The notes under the pieces: generated by a model | What the model was told of the DNA's origin: nothing | Database searches by the model: none | Seen by the model: the letters and a program-made list of their open reading frames with translations, nothing else | Assembly: GCA_963205005.1 (NCBI GenBank) | Contig: CAUJHW010000070.1 | Coordinates: forward strand, 1 to 64,000 | From: Pseudomonadota bacterium | Lineage (GTDB): Bacteria > Pseudomonadota > Alphaproteobacteria > Caulobacterales > Caulobacteraceae | DNA: 64,000 nt | Reading direction: 5' to 3' | Position numbers and translations under genes: made by a program | Part shown: piece after piece, positions 1-9,746 of the stretch | Numbering within the stretch: position 1 is the stretch's first letter | Layout of the letters: the number at the start of each line of letters is the position of its first letter

Positions 1-317
1 CCCCCCCAATTCTTCAACCCCCCGCCCCCCCCCCCCCCCCCCCGACGGTCAAGGTGCCCCTGGGGAGGTAGTTCCAGTGGATATTTGTATTGTAGGTTAT
101 TATTATGATTTGGCAACGACCGAATCTCGGGCTCCGGCGACCATGGCCGTATTTCTTCGGCGTCGCTGTACCAGGTTCTCTGACCGAGCCGGCGACAGGG
201 CCAAATCGGCTTGCCTGATTGTTAATATGTGTTACATTATGAGCCACCCGAGACCCGAGCTGGCGACCGTAACGAAAACATAACGTATTCATAAAATCGG
301 CTGGGGAGGCCGACAAT
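1..317. other. Left edge: C-homopolymer tract and receptor upstream region
   Basis: No gene is supported here. Positions 18-43 are almost pure C, with a run of 19 C at 25-43, and positions 1-7 are also C. This is very unlike the rest of the window and looks like a contig end, a sequencing artefact or a slippage-prone tract. From about 90 to 300 the DNA is unusually AT-rich for this genome and is the likely promoter region of the receptor gene at 318. A purine-rich stretch, GGGGAGG, lies about 9 bases before that start codon. Confidence 0.5.
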
Positions 318-3050
318 ATGACTTTTAGAAACAATCTTCTGCTGTCCAGCGTTCTTATCGCCACCGCGGCCGTCGGCGGGTCGGCCCACGCCCAGGCCGC
401 CAACGTCATTGAGGAACTGGTCGTCACGGCCGAGAAACGGCAGCAGAGCCTCCAGGACGTGCCGGTGGCCATTTCGGCGTTCACTAGCAAGCAGCGCGAC
501 CTGGTCGGCGTCAACTCGGTCCAGGATCTCACCAACTTCACGCCAGGCTTCACCTATCAGTCGGGCAACGACCGGGCCAGCATGCGTGGCATCGGCCGTC
601 TGACGAACGTGCACGCCGTCGACGGCGCCGTATCGATCTACGTCGATGGCCTGTTCACCACCTCGACCGTGCTGGCCGGCGGCCCGCCGCTGGACGTCGA
701 GCGGGTTGAGATCCTGCGCGGGCCGCAGGGCACGCTCTACGGCCGCAATGCCATCGGCGGCACCGTCAACTTCATCTCCGTGCGCCCGACCAAGGACTTC
801 TACGCCGAGGTCCGCGCGATCGCCGAGAACTACGGGTTCACAAACTTCCAGGCCGCGGTGTCCGGACCCATCGCCGACAATCTGAGATTCCGCGTCTCGG
901 GCTACAAGTTCGACCAGCGGAAGGGCTACTTCAAGAACCTCGCCGGCGGCCCGTCGGAAGGCAGCAAGCGGGACGAGTACCAGGCTCAGTTCCAGCTCGA
1001 AGCAGACCTTGGCGAGAACGCCGAGCTGTGGGTCTCGTACAAGACCCTGGTCTGGCACAACCGCGGCGGTCCCGGCGCGCGCGCCGGCTACCTCAACGAC
1101 CCCTATCAGACCGGCCGCCTCGATCCGAACTTCTCGATCGTCTACAACTCCGCCCACGGCTACACGCCCGAGACCGGCGTCAACGGCATCGTCCCGGGCA
1201 GCCTGCGCCAGTTCGGCAACACGAACATAACCGTGAATCCGGCTTTGGCAGATTCACACGAGTTCAACACGAACACGCCCGAACGTGTCAGGCTGCGGGA
1301 CGTCAATTCGCTGACGGCCAACTTCGTCTACCATTTGCCGAGCATCGACATCAGGTACGTCGGAGGCATTCAAGAGTACAAGTACGACCTCTACGGCGAC
1401 ACCGACGCGACCAACGTCCAGTCGTTCCAGATACCCCTTGCGCCCGGATCGATCTGTGGAACCGTTGGAGCCCTGTTCGCGGCCGGACGCTCGACGGTCA
1501 ACTGCGCACCGTTGACCGTAAACGCGGACAATACATTCCACTATTTCGAATATCCGAAATGGTACAGCCATGAGATCAACATCTCATCGACTACCGATGG
1601 GCCGCTTCAATGGATTGTGGGGGCGTACTACTATAACGAAAAGTACACCGGGACCGGGAGCACCGCCGACTTCTTTCTCAATGGCCCATCCAGCTTGCGC
1701 ACGCCGATCCTGGGCGCTGCGCCCAATCCTCTGGGTATTTGGTCGACCGGCAACTACGACCTGACCACCGAAAGCAAGGCTATGTTCGGCCAGGTGGACT
1801 GGCAGGCGACTGAAACCCTGAAGGTCACGGCCGGCCTGCGCTATACCAAGGACAAGAAGTCCGGGACCGAGTTCCGGCGGATCGTCTGCAATTCGGACGC
1901 CTGCTATCCTGGCCTCTACCCGGCTCTGGGCCTCAGCGCCTTCGGTCCCGGCACGGCGGCGAACTGGGGCAGCCTGCTCGGCAACCTCAACGCCCTGCCG
2001 GCGGTCGGCCAGGCCCTGGGGCTGGGCAACGCGCTCGCCCCCCTCGGCGGCCTTGGCAACGGCGCCATGGACCTGACTGACACGCTCGCGCCGAAGAGTA
2101 CGGCCGGCCCGATCGAAGGGGTGACAAGCCCCTCGGTCTGCACGGCGGGCGTCTGCCGCCAGTACACGATCGGCTCCAACGGCATCGCCAGCCGCCAGCT
2201 CGGCGATACGTCGGACGCCTGGACGGGGACCTTCGGCCTCCAGTGGGAGCCGGACGACGACACCATGGCCTATGCCCGCTACAGCCGCGGCTACAAGGCG
2301 TTCGGCTTCTCGGCCGGTGGGTTCCTGGCCGACCCCAAGGCGGACGAAGAGACTGTCAACTCCTACGAGATCGGCCTGAAGAAGAACGTGGGTTCCACCC
2401 TGCAGGTGAACGCCGCGCTCTTCTATCTCGATTACCGGAACCTGCAGGCGCCGGTCACCGTGCGCGTGGGCCCGACGAACGTCGGTCAGTTCGTCAATAT
2501 CGCCAAGTCGCGGTCCAGCGGCCTGGAGTTCGGCATGATCTGGCAGCCGATCCGGCCAGTACGCCTGACGGTGGACTACGGTTACAATCCGACGAAGATT
2601 CGGAAGAGCATCCCGCTGATCGATACCAATGACAACATCAACACCGGCCCCGTCAGCGTGGTCGGAAACCAGCTACCCCAGGCGCCGAAGCACAAACTGG
2701 CGTTGAACGGCTCCTACACCTTCGAGTTCGAACCAGGCGCCCTCACGCTTGGCGCGACCTATCTCTACCGGTCCGAGGCCTACGCCAACGTGTTCACACG
2801 CGAATACAACAAGGCCCCTTCATGGGATCAAGTGGATCTCCGCGCTTACTGGGCGCCTACCGGCGGCAAGTACACAGTGATCGCCTACGTCAAGAACGTG
2901 TTTGATACCGAGGGCTACCAAGCCGCGCTCGCCGGATCGAGCCGCAACAACAGTCCCACCGTGCCGTCGGACCGGTTCGCCACGGGCTCCCAGGAGGTGG
3001 AACTCACCCCGCCCCGCATCTACGGCATCGAGCTCCAGTACCGCTTCTAA
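318..3050 (+). CDS. TonB-dependent outer-membrane receptor
   Basis: A 910-residue TonB-dependent receptor that would import a large or hydrophobic substrate across the outer membrane using TonB energy. Residues 1-26 are a signal peptide ending in the AHAQA region. The mature start carries a TonB-box-like IEELVVTAEKR. A plug domain follows, with ERVEILRGPQGTLYGRNAIG at roughly 130-150, and the protein ends in a beta-barrel with an aromatic C-terminus (ELQYRF), as usual for outer-membrane proteins. There is no STN signalling domain, so it is a pure transporter. It is the first gene of the catabolic island and probably brings in the compound degraded by the enzymes downstream. The substrate cannot be read from sequence. 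The start is supported by an SD about 9 bases upstream. Confidence 0.93.
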   Translation: MTFRNNLLLSSVLIATAAVGGSAHAQAANVIEELVVTAEKRQQSLQDVPVAISAFTSKQRDLVGVNSVQDLTNFTPGFTYQSGNDRASMRGIGRLTNVHAVDGAVSIYVDGLFTTSTVLAGGPPLDVERVEILRGPQGTLYGRNAIGGTVNFISVRPTKDFYAEVRAIAENYGFTNFQAAVSGPIADNLRFRVSGYKFDQRKGYFKNLAGGPSEGSKRDEYQAQFQLEADLGENAELWVSYKTLVWHNRGGPGARAGYLNDPYQTGRLDPNFSIVYNSAHGYTPETGVNGIVPGSLRQFGNTNITVNPALADSHEFNTNTPERVRLRDVNSLTANFVYHLPSIDIRYVGGIQEYKYDLYGDTDATNVQSFQIPLAPGSICGTVGALFAAGRSTVNCAPLTVNADNTFHYFEYPKWYSHEINISSTTDGPLQWIVGAYYYNEKYTGTGSTADFFLNGPSSLRTPILGAAPNPLGIWSTGNYDLTTESKAMFGQVDWQATETLKVTAGLRYTKDKKSGTEFRRIVCNSDACYPGLYPALGLSAFGPGTAANWGSLLGNLNALPAVGQALGLGNALAPLGGLGNGAMDLTDTLAPKSTAGPIEGVTSPSVCTAGVCRQYTIGSNGIASRQLGDTSDAWTGTFGLQWEPDDDTMAYARYSRGYKAFGFSAGGFLADPKADEETVNSYEIGLKKNVGSTLQVNAALFYLDYRNLQAPVTVRVGPTNVGQFVNIAKSRSSGLEFGMIWQPIRPVRLTVDYGYNPTKIRKSIPLIDTNDNINTGPVSVVGNQLPQAPKHKLALNGSYTFEFEPGALTLGATYLYRSEAYANVFTREYNKAPSWDQVDLRAYWAPTGGKYTVIAYVKNVFDTEGYQAALAGSSRNNSPTVPSDRFATGSQEVELTPPRIYGIELQYRF

Positions 3051-3647
3051 TACGGAACGACCTGGTCGCTTGCCGCTGCTCCACAGCAGGGCGGGCGACC
3101 AGTGCCGCATCAGCCGCCGCGACTGCGCCAAGCGCCGGTCGCGGCCGGCGCAAATTCTGGGCGGCGCCATCGGGCGCATGCGGGAAGGTGCGAGCCATGC
3201 CGCGGGACGACTGTGGGGGCCCGGCCAAAGGACGTCGGGCCGCGCGACCTGATCGCCTGCGGGGAGGCGACTTGGGACGCCACCGCCACCGGCCTGCGGA
3301 ACGTCTTGGACAAGGCCCGTCGCGGGTGCCAATCCAGTACAACCACGTTCAAGCTTTCTAGCTTCCCAAGGCTTGCAGATGTCGTTGTAGAGGATGGCGC
3401 AGAGCGCAGTTGCGACATCATGACCGCACCGTTCAGCTAGGTCGCCAATGAGCGTCGTAGTCTCTGCGGAGGGTGCGATTTCGAGCTGGCACGCGTCACT
3501 GCGAACCGGACCGCCACGTGCGGCTGACGGCCTCCGCGGTGTCGGTGTCATCAGATCAGCTTCGACATTGGCGTTCATCCCAACAAATGCCGCCTACCTA
3601 ACGCAGATTGACGTTCGAACGAGGGATCGGTTGACGGGCCGCACGCG
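3051..3647. other. About 600 bp without a supported gene
   Basis: This stretch between the receptor gene and the TetR gene is open in several frames, but no frame reads like a protein family. The translations are Arg/Ala/Pro-rich and change character along their length, as non-coding GC-rich DNA does. It may be remnant DNA from an earlier gene. No clear terminator or repeat was seen. Confidence 0.4.
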
Positions 3648-4322
3648 TCACGGTGGGTCATCGCGCTCGTTGGCAGAGCCATAGAGCGACGACTTTTCCA
3701 CGCCGGCCAGCACGATCTCGACCAATTCCACGAGGAAGTTGTCCAGTTGCCGCAGCATCCGCGACCGCAGGCGAGCCGGCGTCATGCGCACGTGGTTCGA
3801 GATGGCGCCGACCACCAGATCCATGACGAGGCCGGGGTTCGTCGAGGCGGGGAGCTGTCGACGCCCCACGGCGCGCCGAACGATCGCCCGTCCCTCGGCG
3901 ACCGTCGCCTCCGCGTAGGGTCGCAGAAACTCGAGGACCTCCGGGTGCTCGGCGATGTCTAGAGGAAGGCGCTTGTGCGCGCCGGCATAGGGACCCGTCA
4001 AGGCGCGGGCGACGATCCAGGCCAGGGCCAGAAGATCGGTCCGAATGTCTCCCTGATCGAGGCTTCCTACCCGTAGCCATCGCGCCTCGAACGTCTGGCG
4101 GAGCAGGTCTCCGCGCCGGGGCCAGCGACGATAAAGCGACGCCTTGCCCACGCCCGAAGTTCGCGCCACCGCCTCGAACGTGAAGCCCGCCCAGCCCACG
4201 TCCGCGTAGAGCGCCATCGCCGCATCGAAGACCCTGCCCTCGATCTCCGGGTCGCGAGGTCGCCCGCGGCCTGGCGCGAGCGTGACTTGATCAGCTGAGA
4301 TTTGCTTGCGCACAGCGTCCAA
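3648..4322 (-). CDS. TetR/AcrR-family transcriptional regulator
   Basis: A 224-residue TetR-type repressor. The N-terminal helix-turn-helix lies at about residues 25-70; FTFEAVARTSGVGKASLYRR is the classic TetR recognition region. The rest is a variable ligand-binding, dimerisation domain. It is transcribed divergently from the acyl-CoA dehydrogenase operon at 4369 with only 46 bases between the two start codons. It therefore very likely represses that operon, and itself, until a CoA thioester or the substrate binds. A partial palindrome at 4352-4366 in the spacer is a possible operator. The ligand is unknown. Confidence 0.9.
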   Translation of the reverse strand: MDAVRKQISADQVTLAPGRGRPRDPEIEGRVFDAAMALYADVGWAGFTFEAVARTSGVGKASLYRRWPRRGDLLRQTFEARWLRVGSLDQGDIRTDLLALAWIVARALTGPYAGAHKRLPLDIAEHPEVLEFLRPYAEATVAEGRAIVRRAVGRRQLPASTNPGLVMDLVVGAISNHVRMTPARLRSRMLRQLDNFLVELVEIVLAGVEKSSLYGSANERDDPP

Positions 4323-4351
4323 CTGCGATTTTCTGACGACCTCCGTCCTAT

Positions 4352-4366
4352 ATTAGAATTCGTAAT
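4352..4366. promoter_or_regulatory. Candidate TetR operator and short leader of the ACAD operon
   Basis: The spacer between the divergent TetR and ACAD genes contains ATTAGAATTCGTAAT, an imperfect palindrome with ATTA/TAAT arms around a GAATTC core. It overlaps a -10-like TATATT at 4349-4354. The ACAD start codon is at 4369 and no Shine-Dalgarno is visible, so the transcript may be nearly leaderless. The operator role is inferred from position and symmetry only. Confidence 0.35.
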
Positions 4367-4368
4367 CG

Positions 4369-5481
4369 ATGCCTACATTCTCCGCGGAAGATCGAACGTC
4401 TGTCAGGGATGGGGTGGCGAGGCTCTTCGCCGAGCGGAGCCCGCTTTCGAGCGTGCGTTCCGCCATGGAAACGGCCACCGGTATTGACGCGGATCTCTGG
4501 CAGGAGCTCGCGGCGATGGGAGTCCTTGGTGTCGCTGTCCCGGAGAGGTTCGGGGGCATCGGCGGCGACGCTGTCCTCATCGAGGCGCTCATGGAAGAAG
4601 TCGGGGCCGCGCTCGTCTGCGGTCCCTTTCTGTCCAGCGCGGTCTTCGCGGCGGCCCTGCTCGAGAACCTGGGCGACGCCGAGATTTCGGCGAAGCTGCT
4701 TCCTCAGATGGCGGCCGGTTCCCTGATCGCCGCTGTGGCCGTTCAAGACGCCGCGGCCGCCGGGACGCAGTCGGGTGTTGCGCCGAAGGCGCGGCAGAAG
4801 GCGTCCGGATGGCGCATCGAGGGGGAAGTCGCCTATGTCATCCATGCGGACGCCGCGCACATCCTACTGGTGGCGGCCGAGACCTCGGAGGGTCTGAGGG
4901 TGTTCCTCGTCGAGGGCAATGCCCACGGCCTGGCGCGATCACCACTCTCGACCTTCGACAAGACGCTCCGGCTGAGCCGACTTCGGTTCGACGCCACGCC
5001 CGCGCGGCGGATTGAGGCGCGCCGCGAAACGACCGAGGCTCTGGCGAACGCACTGGACCTCGTTCGGGTCGCCCTGGCGGGCGAGCAGGCCGGGGGCGCG
5101 CGGCGGGTCCTGGACATCACGGTCGACTACGCCAAGTCCAGAATCCAATTCGGTCGCCCGATCGGCAGCTTCCAGGCGATCAAGCATATGGCGGCGGACC
5201 TTCTCCTCGAGGTCGAGAGCGCCACGTCCGCCGCGCGCGAAGCCGCACGATTGTTGTCGATGGGGTCCGCTTCGGCCGGGGCCGCGGTCAGTCTGGCGGC
5301 CAGCGCCTGTGGCGACGCCTTCGTGAAGGTCACCGCCGACGCGATCCAGATGCACGGGGGCATCGCCTTTACGTGGGATCACGACGCGCACCTCTACCTG
5401 AGGCGCGCTCGCGCGGACGCCCAGCTCTTCGGAACGCCGGCCTTCCATCGAGAGCAGTACCTCAGGGCCATGGGAGCCTGA
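4369..5481 (+). CDS. Acyl-CoA dehydrogenase, small subunit-like
   Basis: A 370-residue flavoprotein of the acyl-CoA dehydrogenase superfamily that would introduce an alpha-beta double bond into an acyl-CoA. It has the usual N-terminal helical, middle beta and C-terminal helical domains. IQFGRPIGSFQAIKH around residues 262-276 is the conserved FAD/dimer-contact segment, and MHGGIAFTWDHDAHLYLRR near the end is the substrate/FAD region. The position that is often Glu in FTWEH-type members is Asp here. The next gene, two bases downstream, is a second, differently built ACAD. Such pairs form alpha2-beta2 heterotetramers in steroid side-chain degradation (ChsE1/ChsE2 type). That pairing here is an inference from layout. 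Confidence 0.9.
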   Translation: MPTFSAEDRTSVRDGVARLFAERSPLSSVRSAMETATGIDADLWQELAAMGVLGVAVPERFGGIGGDAVLIEALMEEVGAALVCGPFLSSAVFAAALLENLGDAEISAKLLPQMAAGSLIAAVAVQDAAAAGTQSGVAPKARQKASGWRIEGEVAYVIHADAAHILLVAAETSEGLRVFLVEGNAHGLARSPLSTFDKTLRLSRLRFDATPARRIEARRETTEALANALDLVRVALAGEQAGGARRVLDITVDYAKSRIQFGRPIGSFQAIKHMAADLLLEVESATSAAREAARLLSMGSASAGAAVSLAASACGDAFVKVTADAIQMHGGIAFTWDHDAHLYLRRARADAQLFGTPAFHREQYLRAMGA

Positions 5482-5483
5482 CG

Positions 5484-6674
5484 ATGACGAGTCAAACACC
5501 TCGCGGGAGCCAGGAGGCGCTGCGCGATGAAGTGCGCGCGTGGTTGCACGCGAACTGGCCCGGCCGGGATCGCGAAGCGCCGCACGGCTGGCTCGCGAAG
5601 GTCGTCGAGGGGCGATGGGCCGTGCCACGGTGGCCTGCCGTCTGGATGGGCCGAGACCTCGATGACGAGCACGCGCGCATCGTCGAATCCGAGTTCGCGG
5701 CCGTCGGCGCCCCCGGCGCGGGACAGGACCGCACGAATCTCTGGGCGAACACGCTGCTGGCGCGCGGGACCGACGCCTTGAAGGAGAAGCTCGTCCTGCC
5801 CCTGCTGCGCGGGGAGGTTGGGATGTGCCTGCTCTATTCCGAACCCGGCGCGGGATCGGACCTCGCCAGCGTGCGTACGAGGGCCGATCGCCAGGGTGAC
5901 CATTTCCGGGTGAACGGCCAAAAGGTCTGGACAAGCTTCGCCGCCACGGCGGACTACGGCATGCTGATCGCGCGGACCGACTGGGATGCGCCCAAGCACA
6001 AGGGGATCGGCTTCTTCTTCCTGCCTATGAAGCAACCGGGCGTGCAGGTGCGCCCGTTGCGTCAGATCACAGGCGAAAGCCAGTTCAACGAGGTGTTCCT
6101 CACCGACGCGGTGTGCCCCCAGGAAAACCTGCTCGGCGAGGCGACCGACGGATGGGGGGTCCTTCAGACCGCGCTCGCCTACGAGCGGTCGGCCATGGGA
6201 GAGGCCGCCCGCGGCCCGAGACGCGGCATGGGCCAGTCCGCACCGGCAGACGACCCCCTGATCGCGCTGGCGCGGGAGGCGGGCGCGATGGAGGACCCGG
6301 TGCTTCGCCAAGAGATCGCCAAGGTGGTGATCCTGAAGCGGTTGAACACCCTCAATGCGACGCGCGCCAAGGCGGACATGCGCCAAGGAACCTCCTCGTC
6401 GCTGATGAGCCTCGGAAAGCTCGCGATGAGCCGGATCCTGCACGAGGAGGCGCGGGTCCGGACACTCATCCTGGGTGCGGAAAGCCTGCTCGACGGTCCG
6501 GATCACCCGCGCGCCGACGATACCAATTTCCTGACGCTCAACGCCTATTTCACGTCGATCGGCGGCGGCACCGACCAGATTCAGCGCAACATCATCGGTG
6601 AACGCGTGCTGGGTCTTCCCAAGGAACCCGAAATCGATCGCGACGTCCCGTTCCGCGCCGTGCGGACAAGTTGA
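5484..6674 (+). CDS. Acyl-CoA dehydrogenase, large subunit-like
   Basis: A 396-residue acyl-CoA dehydrogenase. The middle domain carries LYSEPGAGSDLAS (about residues 117-129) and VNGQKVWTSFA, the FAD/substrate-binding strands. The C-terminus has GGGTDQIQRNIIGERVLGLP, the standard ACAD terminal signature. The start at 5484 lies two bases after the stop of the preceding ACAD. A longer reading frame from 5373 would overlap that gene by more than 100 bases and is unlikely. The next gene's SD lies just beyond its end, so the three genes are one operon. It probably pairs with the upstream subunit to oxidise one bulky acyl-CoA. Confidence 0.92.
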   Translation: MTSQTPRGSQEALRDEVRAWLHANWPGRDREAPHGWLAKVVEGRWAVPRWPAVWMGRDLDDEHARIVESEFAAVGAPGAGQDRTNLWANTLLARGTDALKEKLVLPLLRGEVGMCLLYSEPGAGSDLASVRTRADRQGDHFRVNGQKVWTSFAATADYGMLIARTDWDAPKHKGIGFFFLPMKQPGVQVRPLRQITGESQFNEVFLTDAVCPQENLLGEATDGWGVLQTALAYERSAMGEAARGPRRGMGQSAPADDPLIALAREAGAMEDPVLRQEIAKVVILKRLNTLNATRAKADMRQGTSSSLMSLGKLAMSRILHEEARVRTLILGAESLLDGPDHPRADDTNFLTLNAYFTSIGGGTDQIQRNIIGERVLGLPKEPEIDRDVPFRAVRTS

Positions 6675-6700
6675 TCCGATCGCCAGAACAGGAGGCCGGC

Positions 6701-8326
6701 ATGGGTTGGAACTTCGGAGACATACTGGACGCCGTCGAGCCGGTCCTCCCGGCCGACGCCCCGGCGCTGGTCCATGGCGACCGGGTGATCTGCTGGCGGG
6801 AGGCCACGCGCGCCTCAAACAACCTTGCGCAGGCGATCCTGAAGCGAGGGGCCGCGCCCGGCGACAAGCTCGCGATCTATATGCGCAACCGGCCCGAATA
6901 CATGATTGCGCTGGCGGCTGCCTTCAAGGCTCGCCTGACGCACGTGAACGTCAACTACAGATACACCCCCGACGAGGTCTGGTACATCTTCGACAACTCC
7001 GACGCGCAGACCGTGGTCTATGCCTCGGAATTCCGCGACGCCGTTGCGCAGATCCGCCACAAGCTGCCCGGCGTCACGACCTGGATCGAGGTTTCCGAGG
7101 ATGGCAGGACCGCCGAGTTTGCGGAGCCCTTCGAGGCCCTGACCGCGGAGGGCGACGGCGCCCCGCTCTCCATCAAGCGCGCGGGCGATGATCTGCTGTT
7201 CATATACACCGGCGGCACGACGGGGATGCCGAAAGGTGTGATGTGGCCGCATCACGACCTGCGCGAGATCACGCTGCAGGCGGCGCGGAAGCTGGGGCCG
7301 GTCCCGGAAACGCTGGAGGCGCTACGCGAGCATACCCGCAAGGCGGGGCCCGCACCCGCCGCGCTGATCGCGCCGCCCCTGATGCACGGCACCGGCCTTC
7401 TCACGGCCATGGGGGTGCACCTCGCCGGTGGCTGCATCGTTACGCTGACGGGTGAGGCGTTCGACCCGGTGGAAATGCTCGATGCGATCGAGCGCCGACG
7501 CCCGCAGTCGCTCACAATCGTCGGCGACAGCTTCGCGCGCCCCATCCTCGAAGCGTTGGACGCTCAACCCGGTCGCTGGGATGTTTCCTCGGTCGCCGCG
7601 ATCGTGTCCTCCGGCGTCATGTGGAGCCTGGAGGTGAAGCGTGGACTCCTGCGTCACATGCCCCAGGCGGTGCTGAACGACGCCTTCTCGTCCTCGGAAG
7701 CCCTGGGCATGGGGACGTCAGTCATGACCCGCGCGGGCGAGGTCCAGACCGCGAAATTCGCGCTGACCGACCGTTGCCGCGTCTTCGACGAGGACGACCG
7801 CGCCGTCCTCCCGGGATCGGGCGTGCAGGGCGTGGTCGCGCTCGGCCCGCCCAACCCCATCGGCTACTACAAGGACGTGGAGAAGACCGCGCGCACGTTC
7901 AGGGTCATCGACGGCGTACGCTACTCGATGCCCGGCGACTGGTGCCTGGTCGAGGCCGATGGCAGCCTGACACTGCTCGGGCGCGGCAATGCCTGCATCA
8001 ACACCGCCGGGGAGAAGGTCTTCCCCGAGGAGGTCGAAGAAGCCCTGAAAACCCATCCCTCCGTCGCCGATGCCCTGGTCGTGGGCTTGCCGGACCCGAA
8101 GTGGGGTCAAGCCGTGACCGCGGTCATCGAGCTCGCGGCCGGGCAGACGCTCGACGAGGCGGTGGTGCGGGCGCACGTCCGCACGACCCTGGCGGCCTAC
8201 AAGGCCCCAAAGCGGATTTTCGTCGCCGACCGGCCGCTGCGCGTCAGCAATGGCAAGGCGGACTACCCCGCCGCCAAAGCGTGCGCCGAGACCGCTGCCC
8301 TGTCGGCCACGACGCCCCCGCACTGA
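6701..8326 (+). CDS. Acyl-CoA synthetase (AMP-forming, class I adenylate ligase)
   Basis: A 541-residue ANL-superfamily ligase that activates a carboxylic acid to its CoA thioester through an acyl-AMP. The AMP-binding P-loop YTGGTTGMPKGV is at about residues 168-179. The C-terminal domain has GRGNACINTAGEKVFPEEVE, and the catalytic lysine lies in VSNGKADYP near residue 524. ATG 6701 was chosen because AGGAGG lies about 6 bases upstream; an in-frame TTG at 6671 overlaps the preceding gene. In this cluster it probably primes the imported substrate, or a P450-generated carboxylate, for the ACAD pair. Confidence 0.92.
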   Translation: MGWNFGDILDAVEPVLPADAPALVHGDRVICWREATRASNNLAQAILKRGAAPGDKLAIYMRNRPEYMIALAAAFKARLTHVNVNYRYTPDEVWYIFDNSDAQTVVYASEFRDAVAQIRHKLPGVTTWIEVSEDGRTAEFAEPFEALTAEGDGAPLSIKRAGDDLLFIYTGGTTGMPKGVMWPHHDLREITLQAARKLGPVPETLEALREHTRKAGPAPAALIAPPLMHGTGLLTAMGVHLAGGCIVTLTGEAFDPVEMLDAIERRRPQSLTIVGDSFARPILEALDAQPGRWDVSSVAAIVSSGVMWSLEVKRGLLRHMPQAVLNDAFSSSEALGMGTSVMTRAGEVQTAKFALTDRCRVFDEDDRAVLPGSGVQGVVALGPPNPIGYYKDVEKTARTFRVIDGVRYSMPGDWCLVEADGSLTLLGRGNACINTAGEKVFPEEVEEALKTHPSVADALVVGLPDPKWGQAVTAVIELAAGQTLDEAVVRAHVRTTLAAYKAPKRIFVADRPLRVSNGKADYPAAKACAETAALSATTPPH

Positions 8327-8375
8327 GACTGAAGTCGCTCGCCGGGCGGCGGCCGACACATTCAGGAGGATCGCG

Positions 8376-9665
8376 ATGCCAGATGATACCGAGACGGCCG
8401 GTGCGGGCGAACCGCAATGGAACATTATCCAGACCACCGCTCTGGATCCCGCCGCGCGCGACGACCCGCACAGCCGATTGAAGGCCTTGCGCCAGCGGTG
8501 CCCGGTCATGCGCGACGAGCCGGTCAAGAGCTGGTTCCTGACGCGTTACGCCGACGTCCGGCAAACCGTCAACGATGCGTCCATCTGGCGGGCCTCGAGC
8601 CACGCCGAGGACGGCGCGCTGCTCAAGCGCCCTCCCGAACAGATGCTGGGCCGTCAGGAGAGCATCCTCACCCTCGACAACCCTGACCACGCTCGGGTCA
8701 GACCGCCGCTGGCCCAGGCGTTCTACGGGCGCATCAACCGCATGAAGCTGCGCCTCGAAGAGGTCATCGACGAGGTGATCGACGCACTGCCGAGCGGCCA
8801 GCCCTTCGACCTGATGAGTGACGTGGCCATCCCCGTGCCGATCCTGGTGATCGCCCATGTGCTGGGGGTCGAGCCGGATCGGCGCAGGGAGTTCCGCGAC
8901 TGGTCGGAGGCCGTGATCCTGAGCCTCAACCCGTTCCGCTCTCCTGAGCAGGCCGCTCGCGCCGAATGGGGCTCGGCGCAACTCACGGCCTATTTCACCG
9001 ACCTGATGGCTATGAGGCGGGCGTCGCCCCAGGAAGACCTCATCAGCGACATGGTGAAGCTCCAAGCGGACGGGGCGGCGCTGTCCGACGATGAGGTCCG
9101 CGTGAACCTGTCCGCGCTGTTGGTCGGCGGCAACCTCACCACCACGGACCTGATCGGCAACGGCGTCTGGCTGCTGCTGACCCATCCGGAGGAATGGCGC
9201 AAGCTCACGGCCGACCCGGCGGCGCTCTCGGGTTCCGCGGTCGAGGAGATCCTCCGCTTCGAGGGGCCGGTCGCCATCACCAGCCGCGTCACCGAGGCGC
9301 CCCGCCAGGTCTGCGGGCGCGAAATCCCCGCCGGCCAGTTGCTCATCACCTCGTTGCATGGCGCGAACCGGGACCCCGAGGTGTTCGAGGAACCGGACCA
9401 TTTCGACATCACCCGCAAGCGGGCGCCGCATGTGGCCTTTGGCGGCGGCGCCCATATCTGCATTGGCGCCCCCTTGGCGCGCCTCGAAGCCAAGCGCGCG
9501 CTCCAACGCCTGGCCGAGCGCTTCCCCGCCCTGCGACTGACCCAAACGGATCCGCCGAAATGGCGCACTTTGCCCTTCTTCCGCGGCATCGAATCCCTGA
9601 CGGTGGTGGGCGAGCCCAGTCGGTCCGACTCCGAGGCCGGATCGCGGCTTGACGCCCCCGCGTGA
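8376..9665 (+). CDS. Cytochrome P450
   Basis: A 429-residue soluble bacterial P450 that would hydroxylate a hydrophobic substrate using electrons from a ferredoxin system not seen nearby. The heme-binding motif FGGGAHICIG has its Cys ligand at residue 362. The ExxR motif is EEILR, and the I-helix reads LLVGGNLTTTD, which lacks the usual acid before the Thr. ATG 8376 follows AGGAGGATCGCG; the reading frame is open further upstream, but that part overlaps the synthetase gene and looks non-coding. It is the last plus-strand gene of the TetR-linked operon. Confidence 0.93.
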   Translation: MPDDTETAGAGEPQWNIIQTTALDPAARDDPHSRLKALRQRCPVMRDEPVKSWFLTRYADVRQTVNDASIWRASSHAEDGALLKRPPEQMLGRQESILTLDNPDHARVRPPLAQAFYGRINRMKLRLEEVIDEVIDALPSGQPFDLMSDVAIPVPILVIAHVLGVEPDRRREFRDWSEAVILSLNPFRSPEQAARAEWGSAQLTAYFTDLMAMRRASPQEDLISDMVKLQADGAALSDDEVRVNLSALLVGGNLTTTDLIGNGVWLLLTHPEEWRKLTADPAALSGSAVEEILRFEGPVAITSRVTEAPRQVCGREIPAGQLLITSLHGANRDPEVFEEPDHFDITRKRAPHVAFGGGAHICIGAPLARLEAKRALQRLAERFPALRLTQTDPPKWRTLPFFRGIESLTVVGEPSRSDSEAGSRLDAPA

Positions 9666-9746
9666 CCGGACGCCGCATCCGCGTCGGCGCTGCGGATGCC
9701 GGACGACAGAATGGGCGAAGGGCGCCGGCGCAGATGCCGCCTGCGG

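Noticed and set aside
2820-3578. A 252-codon minus-strand frame in the gap after the first receptor gene
   Set aside because: It overlaps the receptor 3' end, and its translation changes character along its length with no recognisable family.
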